Source: Phycisphaeraceae bacterium
GTDB taxonomy: Bacteria > Planctomycetota > Phycisphaerae > Phycisphaerales > Phycisphaeraceae
Reading direction: 5' to 3'
Length of the DNA stretch: 5,912 bases
Assembly (NCBI GenBank): GCA_003552605.1
Contig: PUNN01000024.1
Span: forward strand, 1 to 5,912
Shown piece after piece: positions 5,466-5,912 of the stretch (position 1 is its first letter; every line of letters starts with the position of its first letter). Under the pieces are notes generated by a model. The model was not told the DNA's origin. It saw nothing but the letters and a program-made list of their open reading frames with translations, and ran no database searches. Both the position numbers and the translations under genes were made by a program.

Positions 5466-5789
5466 ATGCCTGCTGCGCAGCGGCTTGGGTCAAGTGGCGA
5501 CAGAAGGGCGAAGAAGGGGCCACCCCTCACGGGGGCGATTGGAGCAAGCATATGTATTGCAGTGGTTTGCCTCGTAACATTGTGGCCGCTGAAACCAGGT
5601 TCAGTCCAGGACGGTGGACCTGTCGCTGCCACAGACGAGATTTTCACTCCGCCCATAGATGTGGGTCGCCCCGACGCCGCCGCAGTTCGCCATTCAACCA
5701 AGGTGGCTGGAGAAGACTTGATATCGGTATTTTGCGCCAAAAATGCGAAAGCTATGGACAGGGGCTTCTTTCTGAGGTATAAAAGATGA
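5466..5789 (+). CDS. Doubtful small single-span membrane protein (107 aa)
   Basis: I do not recognise this protein. From the ATG at 5466 it has a short N-terminus ending in RRAKK (13-17), one hydrophobic stretch at about 21-42 (GAIGASICIAVVCLVTLW inside it) and an outer part of about 65 residues, so it would sit N-in with its C-terminus outside. GGAAGG (5457-5462) is close upstream and may serve as a ribosome binding site; an in-frame GTG at 5442 adds eight residues but has none. Against it: about 46 percent of codons end in A or T (49 of 107), far more than in neighbouring genes, and its last codons overlap a good promoter (5755-5783). Open frames of similar length cross the same stretch in other frames. 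It could be a recently acquired gene, a decayed gene or non-coding DNA. Confidence 0.35.
   Translation: MPAAQRLGSSGDRRAKKGPPLTGAIGASICIAVVCLVTLWPLKPGSVQDGGPVAATDEIFTPPIDVGRPDAAAVRHSTKVAGEDLISVFCAKNAKAMDRGFFLRYKR
5755..5783 (+). promoter_or_regulatory. Sigma-70-like promoter of the secreted-protein gene
   Basis: TGGACA (5755-5760) and TATAAA (5778-5783) are each one mismatch from TTGACA and TATAAT and lie exactly 17 bases apart, the best promoter match in the window. Transcription would start near 5790, giving a leader of about 53 bases. That leader contains a small hairpin, CCGGCT (5791-5796) with AGCCGG (5814-5819), before the ribosome binding site. Confidence 0.7.
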
Positions 5790-5842
5790 ACCGGCTGCTC
5801 TTTGCTGATGTGTAGCCGGAGGTCCTTTCAGGGAGAACGGCA

Positions 5843-5912
5843 ATGAGAACGTATGTGATCGGAACGATGCTCGGTGTCGCGCTCGTGGCGGCGCCGGTTG
5901 AGGCGGCTGTAC
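5843..5912 (+). CDS. Start of a secreted or exported protein (partial)
   Basis: Only the first 23 codons are inside the window. The ATG at 5843 is preceded at seven bases by GGGAG (5831-5835), a proper ribosome binding site, and by a strong promoter. The peptide begins MRTYVIGTMLGVALVA and continues APVEAAV: one positive charge, a hydrophobic core of about a dozen residues and a plausible signal peptidase I site after VEA. There is no lipobox Cys. The mature protein lies beyond the window, so its function cannot be judged. Confidence 0.75.
   Translation, partial: MRTYVIGTMLGVALVAAPVEAAV

Noticed and set aside
1..5912. tRNA, rRNA or tmRNA genes
   Set aside because: I looked by eye for T-loop motifs (GGTTCGAATCC-like) with acceptor stems and found none; a covariance search would be more sensitive.

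Overview
This is a GC-rich bacterial window with six well-supported complete genes, one doubtful small gene and the start of one more. Nothing fixes the species. The high GC, wide spacers, a MotB/OmpA-like lipoprotein with a TDSDPI motif and a lysine-repeat histone-like miniprotein would fit a planctomycete (possibly Phycisphaerae) or another GC-rich Gram-negative; this is a low-confidence inference. The lipoprotein implies an outer membrane.

Layout. Positions 1-322 hold a copy of a palindromic repeat at the very edge and a probable extended -10 promoter. On the plus strand come an OmpA/MotB-domain lipoprotein (323-1018) and hisH (1251-1886), the glutaminase subunit of imidazole glycerol phosphate synthase, without hisF beside it. 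A gene-free stretch of about 330 bp follows. From 2217 the minus strand takes over. A strong intrinsic terminator (2217-2255) lies downstream of a 45-residue protein made entirely of Lys-Lys-Lys blocks in a five-residue period (2424-2561). That gene has its own Shine-Dalgarno and a promoter carrying a tandem GTTGACT repeat. Upstream of it on the same strand lie arfB (2736-3251, GGQ ribosome-rescue hydrolase), the ATPase of a PotA/FbpC-type ABC importer (3317-4384), and trmB (4754-5422, tRNA m7G46 methyltransferase). The 369-bp gap between trmB and the ATPase gene holds a long imperfect palindrome (4459-4601), which is a second, inverted copy of the repeat at 1-80. The right end carries a doubtful small membrane-protein frame (5466-5789) of unusual codon use, a good sigma-70-like promoter, and the first 23 codons of a secreted protein running off the window.

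The genes do not form one pathway. They are housekeeping genes (histidine synthesis, tRNA modification, ribosome rescue) mixed with envelope, transport and chromatin-type genes. arfB may be cotranscribed with the ATPase gene (65-bp gap). The most unusual items are the pure lysine-repeat miniprotein with its structured 3' region, the dispersed palindromic element, and signs that trmB and the ATPase gene have promoters so close to their start codons that their mRNAs may be leaderless. I see no CRISPR array, defence system, transposase or tRNA/rRNA gene.
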